From the NCBI RefSeq assembly GCF_003576455.2, contig NZ_CP032869.1, positions 2,294,001 to 2,358,000 on the forward strand: 64,000 nt of DNA. Reading direction: 5' to 3'. The notes under the pieces are model-generated. The model was not told the DNA's origin. It ran no database searches and was given only the letters and a program-made list of their open reading frames with translations. Shown one piece after another: positions 1 through 8,034 of the stretch; the first letter of the stretch is position 1, and the number at the start of each line of letters is the position of its first letter. The position numbers and the translations under genes are program-made. Source of the stretch: Mucilaginibacter celer (GTDB taxonomy: Bacteria; Bacteroidota; Bacteroidia; Sphingobacteriales; Sphingobacteriaceae).

Positions 1-592
1 AGCCACATTAAAAGGCTTCCCCGACAAAGGCTGGGAATATACCAACGGTACTATGCACGTGCTGCCTTCGGCCGGGCAGGAAGAATCGGGCGGTGGTGAT
101 ATCGTAACCAATGATAATTACGGCGCGTTCGATCTTTCGTTCGAGTTTAAGCTTACGCCGGGTGCCAACAGCGGTGTTAAATATTTTGTCACCCTTTCTG
201 AAGTTACCAAAGGTTCGGCCATCGGTTTGGAATACCAGGTGCTTGATGATAAACTGCATCCCGATGCCAAGCTGGGCCGCGACGGCGACCGCACACTTGC
301 TTCGCTGTATGATTTGATTAAAGCCAATAAACAGGATCGCTTTGTACACCCGATTGGTGCCTGGAACACAGGCAGGGTAGTGGTTTATCCTAATAACCAT
401 GTTGAACACTACCTGAACGGTATTAAAGTACTTGAATACGACCGCGGCTCACAAGCCTACCGCGACCTCGTAGCCATCAGCAAATACAAAATCTGGAAAA
501 ACTTTGGCGAAGCAGCTGAGGGGCATTTGTTGTTACAGGATCATGGCAACGAGGTGTTTTTCAGGAGTATTAAGGTGAGGAATTTGAAGTAA
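1..592 (+). CDS. DUF1080 (3-keto-disaccharide hydrolase-like) protein, 5'-truncated
   Basis: The reading frame is open from base 2, so the start lies before the window; an internal ATG at 53 is not the real start. The visible ~196 residues have the beta-rich LamG/concanavalin-like pattern of DUF1080, with alternating strands such as FDLSFEFKLTPGANSGVKYF and the family ending HGNEVFFRSIKVRNLK. DUF1080 proteins of Bacteroidota are usually exported and act on 3-keto-glucosides or related carbohydrates. A signal peptide cannot be judged because the N-terminus is missing. The gene ends at a TAA and is followed by a palindromic intergenic repeat. Family is fairly sure; substrate unknown. Confidence 0.8.
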   Translation, partial: ATLKGFPDKGWEYTNGTMHVLPSAGQEESGGGDIVTNDNYGAFDLSFEFKLTPGANSGVKYFVTLSEVTKGSAIGLEYQVLDDKLHPDAKLGRDGDRTLASLYDLIKANKQDRFVHPIGAWNTGRVVVYPNNHVEHYLNGIKVLEYDRGSQAYRDLVAISKYKIWKNFGEAAEGHLLLQDHGNEVFFRSIKVRNLK

Positions 593-662
593 GAAAACCC
601 CTGCCATCTCTTTGCCGGTAGTGAAAACCGGGACCTTTGAAGATGAGATGACATATTTCTCC

Positions 663-759
663 GTCATACCGATTTGTTTCGGCATCCCACAAGACAGGTA
701 GCCCGCTTGCTCAGCAAGGCTGCTTAGCCAGTGGGGTGCTGAAACAAGTTCAGCATGAC
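663..759. repeat. Palindromic intergenic repeat, copy 1
   Basis: About 97 bp with complementary ends: a left arm (gtcataccgatttgtttcgg) and a right arm ending ctgaaacaagttcagcatgac, around a C/G-rich middle that contains its own small hairpin (ttgctcagcaaggctgcttagcca). A relative lies at 12756-12843. It resembles non-autonomous REP/MITE-like palindromes scattered between genes in Sphingobacteriaceae. Non-coding. Confidence 0.6.
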
Positions 760-834
760 CTTAATTACTGTTATGTTATGAGCAGCAGCCTGCTGAAGCA
801 CAAACTATTGTTCCCCCTTTAGAGGGTTAGGGGG

Positions 835-1863
835 CTACAACGACTTCCTCAACCTCACCGTAAACGGCACCGCAAAATGCTCGTGGCAGCTGCTCAGCGC
901 AAATTCGGCAGTTTTGATGCCCATCAGATTAAAATCGGTTGATATGGTGGTAATACCGTCGAGAATGATCTCTTTAAGCGCGGTTTCGTTATAAGATATC
1001 ACGCCTACATCCTGGGCTACTTTTAAATCTGAAGCGATGATCTTTTTTACCAGTTCAACCAGGTCATCTTCAGTAAGACTGATATAAACGGTATCTTTGT
1101 GGATATTTTCGGCAGCTAAAGTTTCAACCACATCGTACTCAAAAGCATACTGGCGGCAAAAATTTACAAAGCCTTTCATAATCTCTTTTGAGTGATAGGT
1201 TTTGCCGGGGAAGATCAGCTTGAGCGTATGATACCTGCTCAGGTTTTCGAGCATGCTTTTAAGGGCTTCGTAAACATCGGTGGCAAAATCTTCATATATC
1301 GCCGCAAATTTGCCCGTAACGCCCGGCACCAGGTTATCCAGCAAAATCAGTTTATCCTTGGGGATGGTGTTGATGATTTCGTGAGCCTTGGTTTCATTAT
1401 CCAAAAAGTGGGGTATGACAATAAATTTGGCATAATCACTTTGGATTCCCTCGGCAATAATCTTTTTAAAAAAATAAAAATCGTTGTTATAAATATAAAA
1501 ATCTACAGCCGCCTGCTCGCCTATGGTAGCCACAAAGGCATCATAAATGATCTTTTTATGGGCGCTTAATTTATTGAACAGCAGGAAAATTTTGAGCGGT
1601 TTCTGAAAATCGGTATTCGAAATAAAAAAACCTTTACCTGGAACTGAACTTACAATTCCCTTGTCTTTCAGTTCTTTATAAACGCGTTCTATAGTATTGC
1701 GTGAAGTATCCAGCGCATAGCTCAAATCATTGATAGATGGCAGCATATCATCCTTCACTATCTGCCCGCTTTCGATAGCCCTGATAATGGCGTTAGAAAG
1801 TTGCAGGTACTTCGGGGTGATGGAGTACTCATCGATAGATAATATTTTCAGATAGTTCTTCAC
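835..1863 (-). CDS. GntR-type transcriptional regulator with periplasmic-binding-like sensor domain
   Basis: 342 residues. The first ~80 form a GntR winged helix (LQLSNAIIRAIESG, then SINDLSYALDTSRNTIERVY and a wing KGIVSSVPGKGFFI). The remaining ~260 resemble the LacI/periplasmic-binding-protein sugar-sensing fold rather than FadR or UTRA, a combination common in Bacteroidota sugar regulons. The start is GTG at 1863. A -7 box (TACATTTG on the minus strand, 1868-1875) stands only four bases before it, suggesting a leaderless transcript. It is divergent from the GH78-like gene at 2004, which it may control through sites in 1864-2003. The ligand cannot be read from sequence. Confidence 0.85.
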   Translation of the reverse strand: MKNYLKILSIDEYSITPKYLQLSNAIIRAIESGQIVKDDMLPSINDLSYALDTSRNTIERVYKELKDKGIVSSVPGKGFFISNTDFQKPLKIFLLFNKLSAHKKIIYDAFVATIGEQAAVDFYIYNNDFYFFKKIIAEGIQSDYAKFIVIPHFLDNETKAHEIINTIPKDKLILLDNLVPGVTGKFAAIYEDFATDVYEALKSMLENLSRYHTLKLIFPGKTYHSKEIMKGFVNFCRQYAFEYDVVETLAAENIHKDTVYISLTEDDLVELVKKIIASDLKVAQDVGVISYNETALKEIILDGITTISTDFNLMGIKTAEFALSSCHEHFAVPFTVRLRKSL

Positions 1864-1867
1864 ATCA

Positions 1868-1875
1868 CAAATGTA
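1868..1875 (-). promoter_or_regulatory. -7 box (TACATTTG) directly before the gntR start
   Basis: Exact match to the Bacteroidota -7 consensus TAnnTTTG on the minus strand, four bases before the GTG at 1863. No convincing -33 TTG is present at 19-21 bp. The position implies transcription starting at or next to the start codon. Confidence 0.45.
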
Positions 1876-1922
1876 ATATTTGCCCGCACATTCTCATTGT
1901 GTAAAAAAGACAGATAGAGATA

Positions 1923-1955
1923 GTTAAGCCGCAAGGTGTGTTTATCTTGCTTAAC
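1923..1955. promoter_or_regulatory. Inverted repeat between gntR and the GH78-like gene (candidate operator)
   Basis: gttaagccgcaag (1923-1935) and cttgcttaac (1946-1955) are complementary apart from an extra CG in the left arm. The position, midway between divergent regulator and glycosidase, fits an operator; a small RNA hairpin is the alternative. Confidence 0.35.
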
Positions 1956-2003
1956 CAATTATCATCCGCAGCTACTTATTGCGGATAAACCTAATTTAAA
2001 CCA

Positions 2004-3662
2004 ATGGCATTAAACCACAACCACAGCAAAATTTGTTTTGTAGCCGTCACCTGCATGCTGCTTTTTACCGCAAGCGTAAAAGCCCAGGACATTTATGCCC
2101 AATACCGGCAAAGCTGGCTAAAAAAAGCGGAAGACTTTAAACCCAAACTCACCGAAACGGTAAAACAACCCATCGGCCTTGTAAAAATGGAAAAGGATGC
2201 ATCAGCTTTTCAGGGTTGGAAAGCTGTAAAAGGCAACGGTATCGATTCGCTTTATAACCAATCATTCAAAAAACAAAGCGGCGTTGTTGCCGATTTTGGC
2301 GAGCATTTAACCGGCTATTGCACTTTTACCATTAACACCTTAAGGGGAACCCAGGATGCACCGGTGCGATTGAAGTTTACTTTTGGAGAGGTACCGGCCG
2401 AGCTTTCGGTACCGTTTGATCCGTACCCCGGCGGCTTAAGCCGGGCATGGCTGCAGGACGAAATTATAACCGTTACCGAAATGCCTGCCACTATTACCAT
2501 ACCGCGCAGGCTGGCTTGCCGTTACGTGAAAATTGAACTGCTGGGTGCTTCATCATATTTTGATTTCCATATCACCAAAATCCAGTTTAAAGCAACTACT
2601 TCGGTTACAACCACGCCGGCCGGTTTAGCTGCAGGTACATCACCAATGATTAATGATATTGACAGGGTAGGGCTTACTACTTTGAAGGAGTGTATGCAAA
2701 CCGTGTATGAAGACGGCCCCAAACGCGATCGCCGCCTTTGGATAGGCGACCTGTACCTCGAATCGCTCGCCAACATGTATTCGTTTAAAAACTATGATCT
2801 AACCCGCCGTTGTTTTTACCTGCTGGCAGGTTTATCAGGCGATGACGGCATCCTGATCTCCAACGTGTTTGAAACGCCCGAACCGCATGCACAGGTTGGT
2901 AACCGCCTGCTTGATTATTGTTTTCTTTATAATGTAGCGTTAAAGGAGTACGTAGCAGCCACCAATGATAAGCAAACCGGCCTGGAGTTATGGCCTGTTG
3001 CAAAAAAGCAACTCGACATTGCCCGTAAATATGCCGGGGCAGACGGCATGATGGATTATGTAAAGGCAGGCAAGGAATGGTGGGTGTTTTTTGACTGGAA
3101 GGATGGGCTGGATAAACAAGGCCCGCTGCAGGGATTAACCGTTTATGCCCTCAACCAAACCTACCAGCTGGCAAAATTATTAGGCAAGGAAAATGAAGTA
3201 GCCGATATTCCTGCATTGGCAAAAAAGCTGAAAGATGCCGCCCATAAAAACCTGTACGATAAAAAGCAGGGCTTATTTGTAAGCGGTACGGATAAACAAA
3301 TCTCGTACGGAACGCAGGCCTGGATGATATTGAGCGGCGTAGCATCAAAAGCTGAAGCCCAAAAAGCCCTGAAAGCTTTACCCGGTGTGGCCAATGCAGT
3401 GCACCCGGGCGGTCCATACATGTATCACTATTATATGGCGGCCTTAATTGAAAGCGGATTAAAAACAGAAGCAAAAGAAGCACTGCAAAACTACTGGGGC
3501 GATATGGTAAAAAAAGGCGCCGATACATTTTGGGAGGTATACGACCCCAACGATGAGCTGAAATCGCCTTATAATTTTTACCCAGTGAATAGCTATTGCC
3601 ATGCCTGGAGCTGTACGCCGGTGTATTTTATCAGGAAATACCCGGATACATTTCAAAACTGA
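2004..3662 (+). CDS. Secreted GH78-like (alpha-L-rhamnosidase family) glycosidase
   Basis: 552 residues with an export signal: basic start, hydrophobic CFVAVTCMLLFTA, likely cut after KAQ near residue 28. Residues ~50-200 form a beta-sandwich; from ~220 an (alpha/alpha)6 barrel follows. The motif EDGPKRDRRLWIGD (about 236-249) corresponds to the GH78 signature around the catalytic acid (DCPQRDERLGWTGD in classical members). It is shorter than typical 700-1000-residue GH78 enzymes, so it may be a divergent rhamnosidase or related exo-glycosidase acting in the periplasm. The divergent GntR regulator is its likely controller. Confidence 0.75.
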   Translation: MALNHNHSKICFVAVTCMLLFTASVKAQDIYAQYRQSWLKKAEDFKPKLTETVKQPIGLVKMEKDASAFQGWKAVKGNGIDSLYNQSFKKQSGVVADFGEHLTGYCTFTINTLRGTQDAPVRLKFTFGEVPAELSVPFDPYPGGLSRAWLQDEIITVTEMPATITIPRRLACRYVKIELLGASSYFDFHITKIQFKATTSVTTTPAGLAAGTSPMINDIDRVGLTTLKECMQTVYEDGPKRDRRLWIGDLYLESLANMYSFKNYDLTRRCFYLLAGLSGDDGILISNVFETPEPHAQVGNRLLDYCFLYNVALKEYVAATNDKQTGLELWPVAKKQLDIARKYAGADGMMDYVKAGKEWWVFFDWKDGLDKQGPLQGLTVYALNQTYQLAKLLGKENEVADIPALAKKLKDAAHKNLYDKKQGLFVSGTDKQISYGTQAWMILSGVASKAEAQKALKALPGVANAVHPGGPYMYHYYMAALIESGLKTEAKEALQNYWGDMVKKGADTFWEVYDPNDELKSPYNFYPVNSYCHAWSCTPVYFIRKYPDTFQN

Positions 3663-3862
3663 ACCGTTGATAGGAATGATTACATTGATTTCGCTGATTT
3701 TTAAAAAGGCAACCTGCTATTTAAACTTGATTCAACCCACACTTCACTTGCAAGGAATCAGCGAAATCAACGTAATCAAAACTGAATCAACGGTGCGGAA
3801 GCAACGTAATCAAAACTAAATCAACGGTGCGGAAGCAACGTAATCAAAACTCAATCAACGGT
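3662..3862. repeat. Inverted repeat plus 34-bp tandem repeat between GH78-like gene and cydB
   Basis: A 22-bp arm at 3678-3699 (core attgatttcgctgatt) has its near-complement at 3756-3777 (core aatcagcgaaatcaa). From 3786 a 34-bp unit beginning atcaacggtgcggaagcaac recurs at 3820 and begins again at 3854, running up to the cydB stop. The outer ends are also complementary (accgttgat at 3663 and atcaacggt at 3786). A relative of the inverted repeat lies at 28600-28712. Confidence 0.65.
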
Positions 3863-4865
3863 CTTTCTTTTTAAATGCGTAGTACAAATACCCCAGCGCC
3901 GGCAAAATAAATAAACTACCCACCAGCAAACCTATCCCCAAATCGTCAATACTGTTGTCGTTGGCATGCTCGGTAAGCAGCGACATCGAGCTGCCATCTT
4001 TAAAAATAACAAACCTCGGGAAGCGCGAAAAACCTACCGATATCAAAATCATACACACCTGGAAAGCGGCCAGAAGCCTGATCCATTGCCGGTTGCGTTT
4101 GTGGGATATAATCAGATAAAGTACTCCTAATGAAATAGTTGCCGCAATTACCGCAACTAAGCTTACGGGGTTTCCAAAAATCCAGTTGGCTAAATGAACT
4201 TTTTCATAACCTGAAGCCAGGAATACCAGTGCGCCGCAAATTACGGCCACTATGTTCATGATTTTGGCTTTGCGGATGTAACGCTTAATCTCGTCTACAT
4301 CATCAGTTTCGCCTACAATATAGATGGCAGCGAGGAAGCCGCACAGTGCCACCGTAAAAAAGCCCACCGCTACCGAAAACCAGTTAAGCCAGCTAAAAAT
4401 ATATGCATGGGCAAAATCGGTTGCTTTGGGGTTGATCTGGCCCGAGAGTGCGCTGCCTGCTATGATGCCTAAAAACAGCGGTGTTACAAAGCTTGAGTAA
4501 ACAAAGATCTGGGTATAAAAAGCCTGTGTTTTCTCATCCTTCACCGCATCATAATTACGAAAGGAGAAGGCAGTGCCGCGGGCAATTACGCCTAACAGCA
4601 TAATAAGCAGCGGGATGTGCAGGTAAATACACATTTCGCTGTAAATAACAGGGAAACCCACAAACAGGATTACCACGGTAATAATGAGCCACATGTGGTT
4701 AGCCTCCCAAATGGGGCCTATGGCCTGGTACATAATTTTGCGGGTGCGGTGCTTATTATCTGTCGAGGTAAAAAGCTCGATAATGCCGGCACCAAAATCG
4801 GCCCCGCCCAGTAAAAAATAGAGGGTGATGGCGGCGAAAAGGAAAAGGATGACGATGTAAAGCAT
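3855..4865 (-). CDS. cydB: Cytochrome bd oxidase subunit II
   Basis: 336 residues, with about eight or nine hydrophobic membrane segments. GPIWEANHMWLI near residue 52 corresponds to the conserved GPVWDGNEVWL segment of CydB, and the N-terminus contains GADFGAGI. CydB pairs with CydA in the inner membrane to oxidise quinol and reduce oxygen to water at high affinity. It lies 12 bp downstream of cydA and is surely cotranscribed. No CydX-like small ORF is evident downstream; the 3' end runs into the 34-bp repeat. Confidence 0.92.
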   Translation of the reverse strand: MLYIVILFLFAAITLYFLLGGADFGAGIIELFTSTDNKHRTRKIMYQAIGPIWEANHMWLIITVVILFVGFPVIYSEMCIYLHIPLLIMLLGVIARGTAFSFRNYDAVKDEKTQAFYTQIFVYSSFVTPLFLGIIAGSALSGQINPKATDFAHAYIFSWLNWFSVAVGFFTVALCGFLAAIYIVGETDDVDEIKRYIRKAKIMNIVAVICGALVFLASGYEKVHLANWIFGNPVSLVAVIAATISLGVLYLIISHKRNRQWIRLLAAFQVCMILISVGFSRFPRFVIFKDGSSMSLLTEHANDNSIDDLGIGLLVGSLFILPALGYLYYAFKKKDR

Positions 4866-4877
4866 GATCTCGGGGTT

Positions 4878-6185
4878 TTAACGGTCGTACAATTCAGGCA
4901 CCATCTGGATCTGCCTTTTCAATAAAAATATAACGGCCACACTCAGCGTAAAATAAATAAAGCTGAACAGGTAAAACGAGTACTGAATACCCGGCATGGG
5001 CGTAACGGCTTCGCTTGTGCGCATTACACCCTGAATAATCCAGGGCTGCCGACCCACCTCGGTAACCGTCCACCCGGCCTCAAGGGCTATAAAACCGAGC
5101 GGGGTTGCCCAGATAAATAATTTCAGGAACCATGGCTTGCTGAGCAGATCCTTCTTTTTCCATAATTCATAAAAATAAACCATGGCTATCAGCATCATCA
5201 AAACACCAATACCCACCATAATTTGAAAGGCATAGTGCGTTACAGCTACCGGCGGCTGGTTTTTTACCGGGATTTTATCCAGGCCGTTTACAGGTGTTTT
5301 AAAATTATCATGCACCAGGAAGCTTAATAAACCAGGGATTTCGATGCCGTAGTTCACTTTTTTAGCAGCCGTATCCGGGATGCCGCCAATAACCAGCGGG
5401 GCGTACTCCTGCGTGTGGAAATAGGCTTCCATCGCGGCAAGCTTGGCCGGCTGGCGTTTAGCAGCATTTTTGGCCGATAAATCGCCGCTTAATGGTTGGA
5501 TGATTGCTGCTACCGCGCCGAATATGATGGCTATTTTAAATGCTTTGGTATGAAACTGAATGTTCTTTTTACGATAGATCATCAGCGCGTGGATCCCCGC
5601 CACAGCAAAACCCGTTGCCGAAAACGCCGCGATGATCATGTGCAATGATTCGGAAAACCAGGCCGCATTAAACATGGCTTTTACAGGATCGATATTAATG
5701 TATTGTCCGTTCACAAAATCAAAGCCCGAAGGGCTGTTCATCCACGAATTGGCCGAAACCACCAAAATGCCTGATGCAACACCACTTACGCCTACAATTA
5801 TTCCGGCCGTCCAATGCACCCAGTTATTTAAACGGTTCCAGCCGTAAAGGAACAATCCCAGGGCAATGGCCTCAATAAAAAAAGCAACGCCTTCCAGCGA
5901 AAAAGGCATCCCGAAAATCGGTCCGGCGTGTTTCATAAAGCCAGGCCAAAGCAGCCCAAGCTCAAACGAAAGCATGGTGCCTGATACCGCACCGGTGGCA
6001 AAGAAAATAGCTACGCCCTTGCTCCAGGCCACGGTAATGTTTTTGTAAACCGGGTTTTGAGTTTTAATCCATTTAAAGTGTGATATGGCCATAAAAACCG
6101 GCATCCCCATCCCAATGCAGGAGTATATAATATGAAACCCTAACGATAAAGCCATCTGGGATCTGGCCGCTAAAAAATCATCCAT
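4878..6185 (-). CDS. cydA: Cytochrome bd oxidase subunit I
   Basis: 435 residues, multi-pass membrane protein. Residues ~378-396 carry the CydA signature GRQPWIIQGVMRTSEAVT, and the N-terminal region has the expected heme-ligand helices (MALSLGFHIIYSCIGMGMP; FELGLLWPGFM). It is shorter than E. coli CydA (522), so the Q-loop before GRQPW is of the short type. First gene of a two-gene operon with cydB. Start ATG is preceded by a weak AGGAG. The ~700 bp upstream hold a repeat array and no obvious Fnr-type palindrome that I could identify. Confidence 0.93.
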   Translation of the reverse strand: MDDFLAARSQMALSLGFHIIYSCIGMGMPVFMAISHFKWIKTQNPVYKNITVAWSKGVAIFFATGAVSGTMLSFELGLLWPGFMKHAGPIFGMPFSLEGVAFFIEAIALGLFLYGWNRLNNWVHWTAGIIVGVSGVASGILVVSANSWMNSPSGFDFVNGQYINIDPVKAMFNAAWFSESLHMIIAAFSATGFAVAGIHALMIYRKKNIQFHTKAFKIAIIFGAVAAIIQPLSGDLSAKNAAKRQPAKLAAMEAYFHTQEYAPLVIGGIPDTAAKKVNYGIEIPGLLSFLVHDNFKTPVNGLDKIPVKNQPPVAVTHYAFQIMVGIGVLMMLIAMVYFYELWKKKDLLSKPWFLKLFIWATPLGFIALEAGWTVTEVGRQPWIIQGVMRTSEAVTPMPGIQYSFYLFSFIYFTLSVAVIFLLKRQIQMVPELYDR

Positions 6186-6337
6186 AGGAGTATACTTAAA
6201 TAATGGCTGAAATTAAAGCATAATGTAACAAATTTGTAACTAATTGCTTATCGATATTGAATTTAAAATAGGATTTTTTGTGGGGATGAATTGGATTAGT
6301 GGGGAATATTTAGTAGTGAAATTGGTGTTTGATTTTC

Positions 6338-6750
6338 ACGCAAAGTAATTGAGTCGCAAAGTTTTGATTTTTATGTAGGGTTGAGAGTTTTAAGCACGCA
6401 GAGGCGCAAAGCCGCAAAGGTTTTTTGTGGATGGTTGAGAGTTTTAAGCGCGCAAAGGAGCCAAGCCGCAAAGGTTTTTTACGGATAGTTTGAGAGGTTT
6501 AAGCACGCAGAGGCGCTAAGCCGCAAAGATTTTTTTGTGGATGGTTTGATAGTTTTAAGCACGCAAAGGAGCCAAGTCGCAAGGTTTTTTGCGGATAGTT
6601 TGAGAGGTTTAAGCACGCAGAGGCGCTAAGCCGCAAAGGTTTTTTGTGGATGGTTGAGAGTTTTAAGCGCGCGAAGGAGCCATGTCGCAAAGGTTTTTTG
6701 CGGATAGTTGTAGAATTTAAGTGCGCAAAAGTGACAAAGCCTTTTTTTTA
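6338..6750 (+). repeat. Tandem array of ~54-56 bp repeats (array A, no GxxExxY gene)
   Basis: Seven recognisable monomers with phase points (taagcacgca or variants) at 6391, 6445, 6500, 6556, 6610, 6664 and 6718, giving spacings of 54-56 bp; degenerate copies flank both ends. Two monomer types alternate: one has gcagaggcgctaagccgcaa and ttttttgtggatgg, the other gcaaaggagccaagtcgcaa and ttttttgcggatag, so the higher-order unit is ~110 bp. The same family forms the arrays at 35.0-35.8 and 37.4-37.8 kb. Confidence 0.9.
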
Positions 6751-6769
6751 AATGTTTAGGGCCATTTGC

Positions 6770-6875
6770 AGGTATACAATACTTCATTGCCGTTGGTTTT
6801 AACCAACGGAATTATGCGCAGTGATAAAAAAAAGGGGCTTCAGCCCAAACCGATTGCTTTGTTGGGCTAAAGTAT
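6770..6875. repeat. Hairpin-rich intergenic element
   Basis: Contains ccgttggttttaaccaacgg, a near-perfect hairpin at about 6788-6808, then gggcttcagccc and a later gggctaaag. It resembles small palindromic elements common between genes in this group. It lies just downstream of the lacI-type gene and could also help end transcription. Confidence 0.45.
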
Positions 6876-6881
6876 GTATTT

Positions 6882-7913
6882 CTATGCTTTCTTCGCTGTC
6901 GATCCCCTGATAATCAACTCCGGTTTAATGCTGATGATTTTCGGCTTTACCGCAACATCGCTGTTGGCTACTTCCTGGAAAAACAGGTTACCAATAGTAT
7001 TGCCCATGTAAACACTGAACTGATCGATAGTAGTGATCGACGGACTGGTGATTTGTGTAAAAGCCTCGTTCGAGTATCCGCAGATGCCTAATTCTGATGG
7101 TACTTTAATACTCATCGCGTTAGCAACCTCTAATACACCTAACGCCGAGAAATCTGAAGTTGAAGCAAATATAGCATCGGGAGGCTGGGGGAGGTTGAGG
7201 AGTTTGCGGGTGGCCTCGGCACCTAACTCTTTTGTCCAGGCGTTTTCAACTATCAGCTCGTCAATAACAGCCACTTTATGATGAGCTAAAGCCCGGAGAT
7301 AGCCGTTTTTACGCTGGCGGAAAATATTGAGGTTTTGCGGGCCTTCCAATAGTGCGATTCTCTTGTAACCATTATCTATCATGTGCGATACCGCCTCGAA
7401 GGAAGCCTGCTCGTTATCGTTAATTACTTTAAGAGTTTCCAGTTCTTCGGCCACACGGTCAAACTGGATAAGCTGGATGCCGTGGTCTATTACGTTTTGC
7501 AGGTGCTGGTAATCATAGCTATCGGCCGAAACTGAGATCACAATACAATCAACGTGTTGGTTAATGAGCGTGTTAACACACTGAATTTCCTTATCGTGCA
7601 CTTCGCCCGATTGGCAGATGATGAGGTTATACCCTTTTTGATAGGTAGTTTCTTCAATACCGGCAATCACATTGCTGAAAAAGTTTTGGTTAATGCGCGG
7701 CACCACCACGCCAATGGTTTTTGAATGCCCCTTACGCAGGTTGGAGGCCAGCGTGTTGCGCTTGTAGTTCAGTTCATCGGCTGTTTTGATGATGAGCTCG
7801 CGGGTTTTTTCGTTCACCTGGCTGCTGTTGTTCAGCGCGCGGGATACCGACGAGGCGGTGATGCCGAGTTTGGCGGCAATGTCGTAAATGGTGGTGCGTT
7901 TAACTTTCTTCAT
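6882..7913 (-). CDS. LacI-family transcriptional regulator of the xylose genes
   Basis: 343 residues from the ATG at 7913; a TTG four codons earlier (7925) is less likely. Residues 1-60 are a LacI helix-turn-helix (TIYDIAAKLGITASSVSRAL) with hinge YKRNTLASNLRKG, followed by a ribose-binding-protein-like ligand domain (IGVVVPRINQNFFSNVIAGIE; ASTSDFSALGVLEVA). It is divergent from xylB-xylA-symporter, and the shared 120-bp gap contains a perfect LacI-type palindrome on the xyl -33 box, so repression of the xylose operon released by a sugar ligand is the likely role. Autoregulation is possible. The ligand is inferred from context. Confidence 0.9.
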   Translation of the reverse strand: MKKVKRTTIYDIAAKLGITASSVSRALNNSSQVNEKTRELIIKTADELNYKRNTLASNLRKGHSKTIGVVVPRINQNFFSNVIAGIEETTYQKGYNLIICQSGEVHDKEIQCVNTLINQHVDCIVISVSADSYDYQHLQNVIDHGIQLIQFDRVAEELETLKVINDNEQASFEAVSHMIDNGYKRIALLEGPQNLNIFRQRKNGYLRALAHHKVAVIDELIVENAWTKELGAEATRKLLNLPQPPDAIFASTSDFSALGVLEVANAMSIKVPSELGICGYSNEAFTQITSPSITTIDQFSVYMGNTIGNLFFQEVANSDVAVKPKIISIKPELIIRGSTAKKA

Positions 7914-7944
7914 TGATAGGTGCAATTTGGAAAAAATATTTTAC

Positions 7945-7982
7945 GCAATCGATTGCAATTTTCATTTATTTACATATTTTCG
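7945..7982 (+). promoter_or_regulatory. xyl promoter with overlapping LacI-type operator
   Basis: Operator GCAATCGATTGC at 7945-7956 is a perfect 12-bp palindrome with the central CG typical of LacI-family sites. A TTG at 7953-7955, exactly 19 bp and then TATTTTCG (7975-7982) match the Bacteroidota promoter TTG-N19-TAnnTTTG with one mismatch in the -7 box. The -33 box lies inside the operator, so a bound regulator would block the sigma factor directly. Confidence 0.75.
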
Positions 7983-8034
7983 TTGCGTTAAGTTACCAAT
8001 TAAACAAAACAACCAAAATTCATACTAAAAAGCT

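Larger units (their letters stand above)
6186..6881. other. Intergenic region, 696 bp, dominated by repeats
   Basis: Between divergent ends of cydA and the lacI-type gene. Bases 6186-6330 are AT-rich and should hold the cydA promoter. Bases 6338-6750 are a tandem array described separately. Bases 6770-6875 hold a hairpin element. No protein-coding gene is credible here. Confidence 0.8.

Noticed and set aside
8..409. 133-codon minus-strand ORF
   Set aside because: Antisense to the DUF1080 gene, no family resemblance.
3601..3819. 72-codon ORF after the GH78-like gene
   Set aside because: Overlaps the gene end out of frame and then the repeat; no family.
6499..6690. 63-codon ORF with repeated peptide on the minus strand
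   Set aside because: It is the translated repeat array, with no start or family support; likewise 35112-35300.
6338..6750. Possible CRISPR array
   Set aside because: The whole 54-56 bp unit repeats, with no unique spacers and no cas genes; it is a tandem satellite. The same holds for 35053-35780 and 37437-37815.
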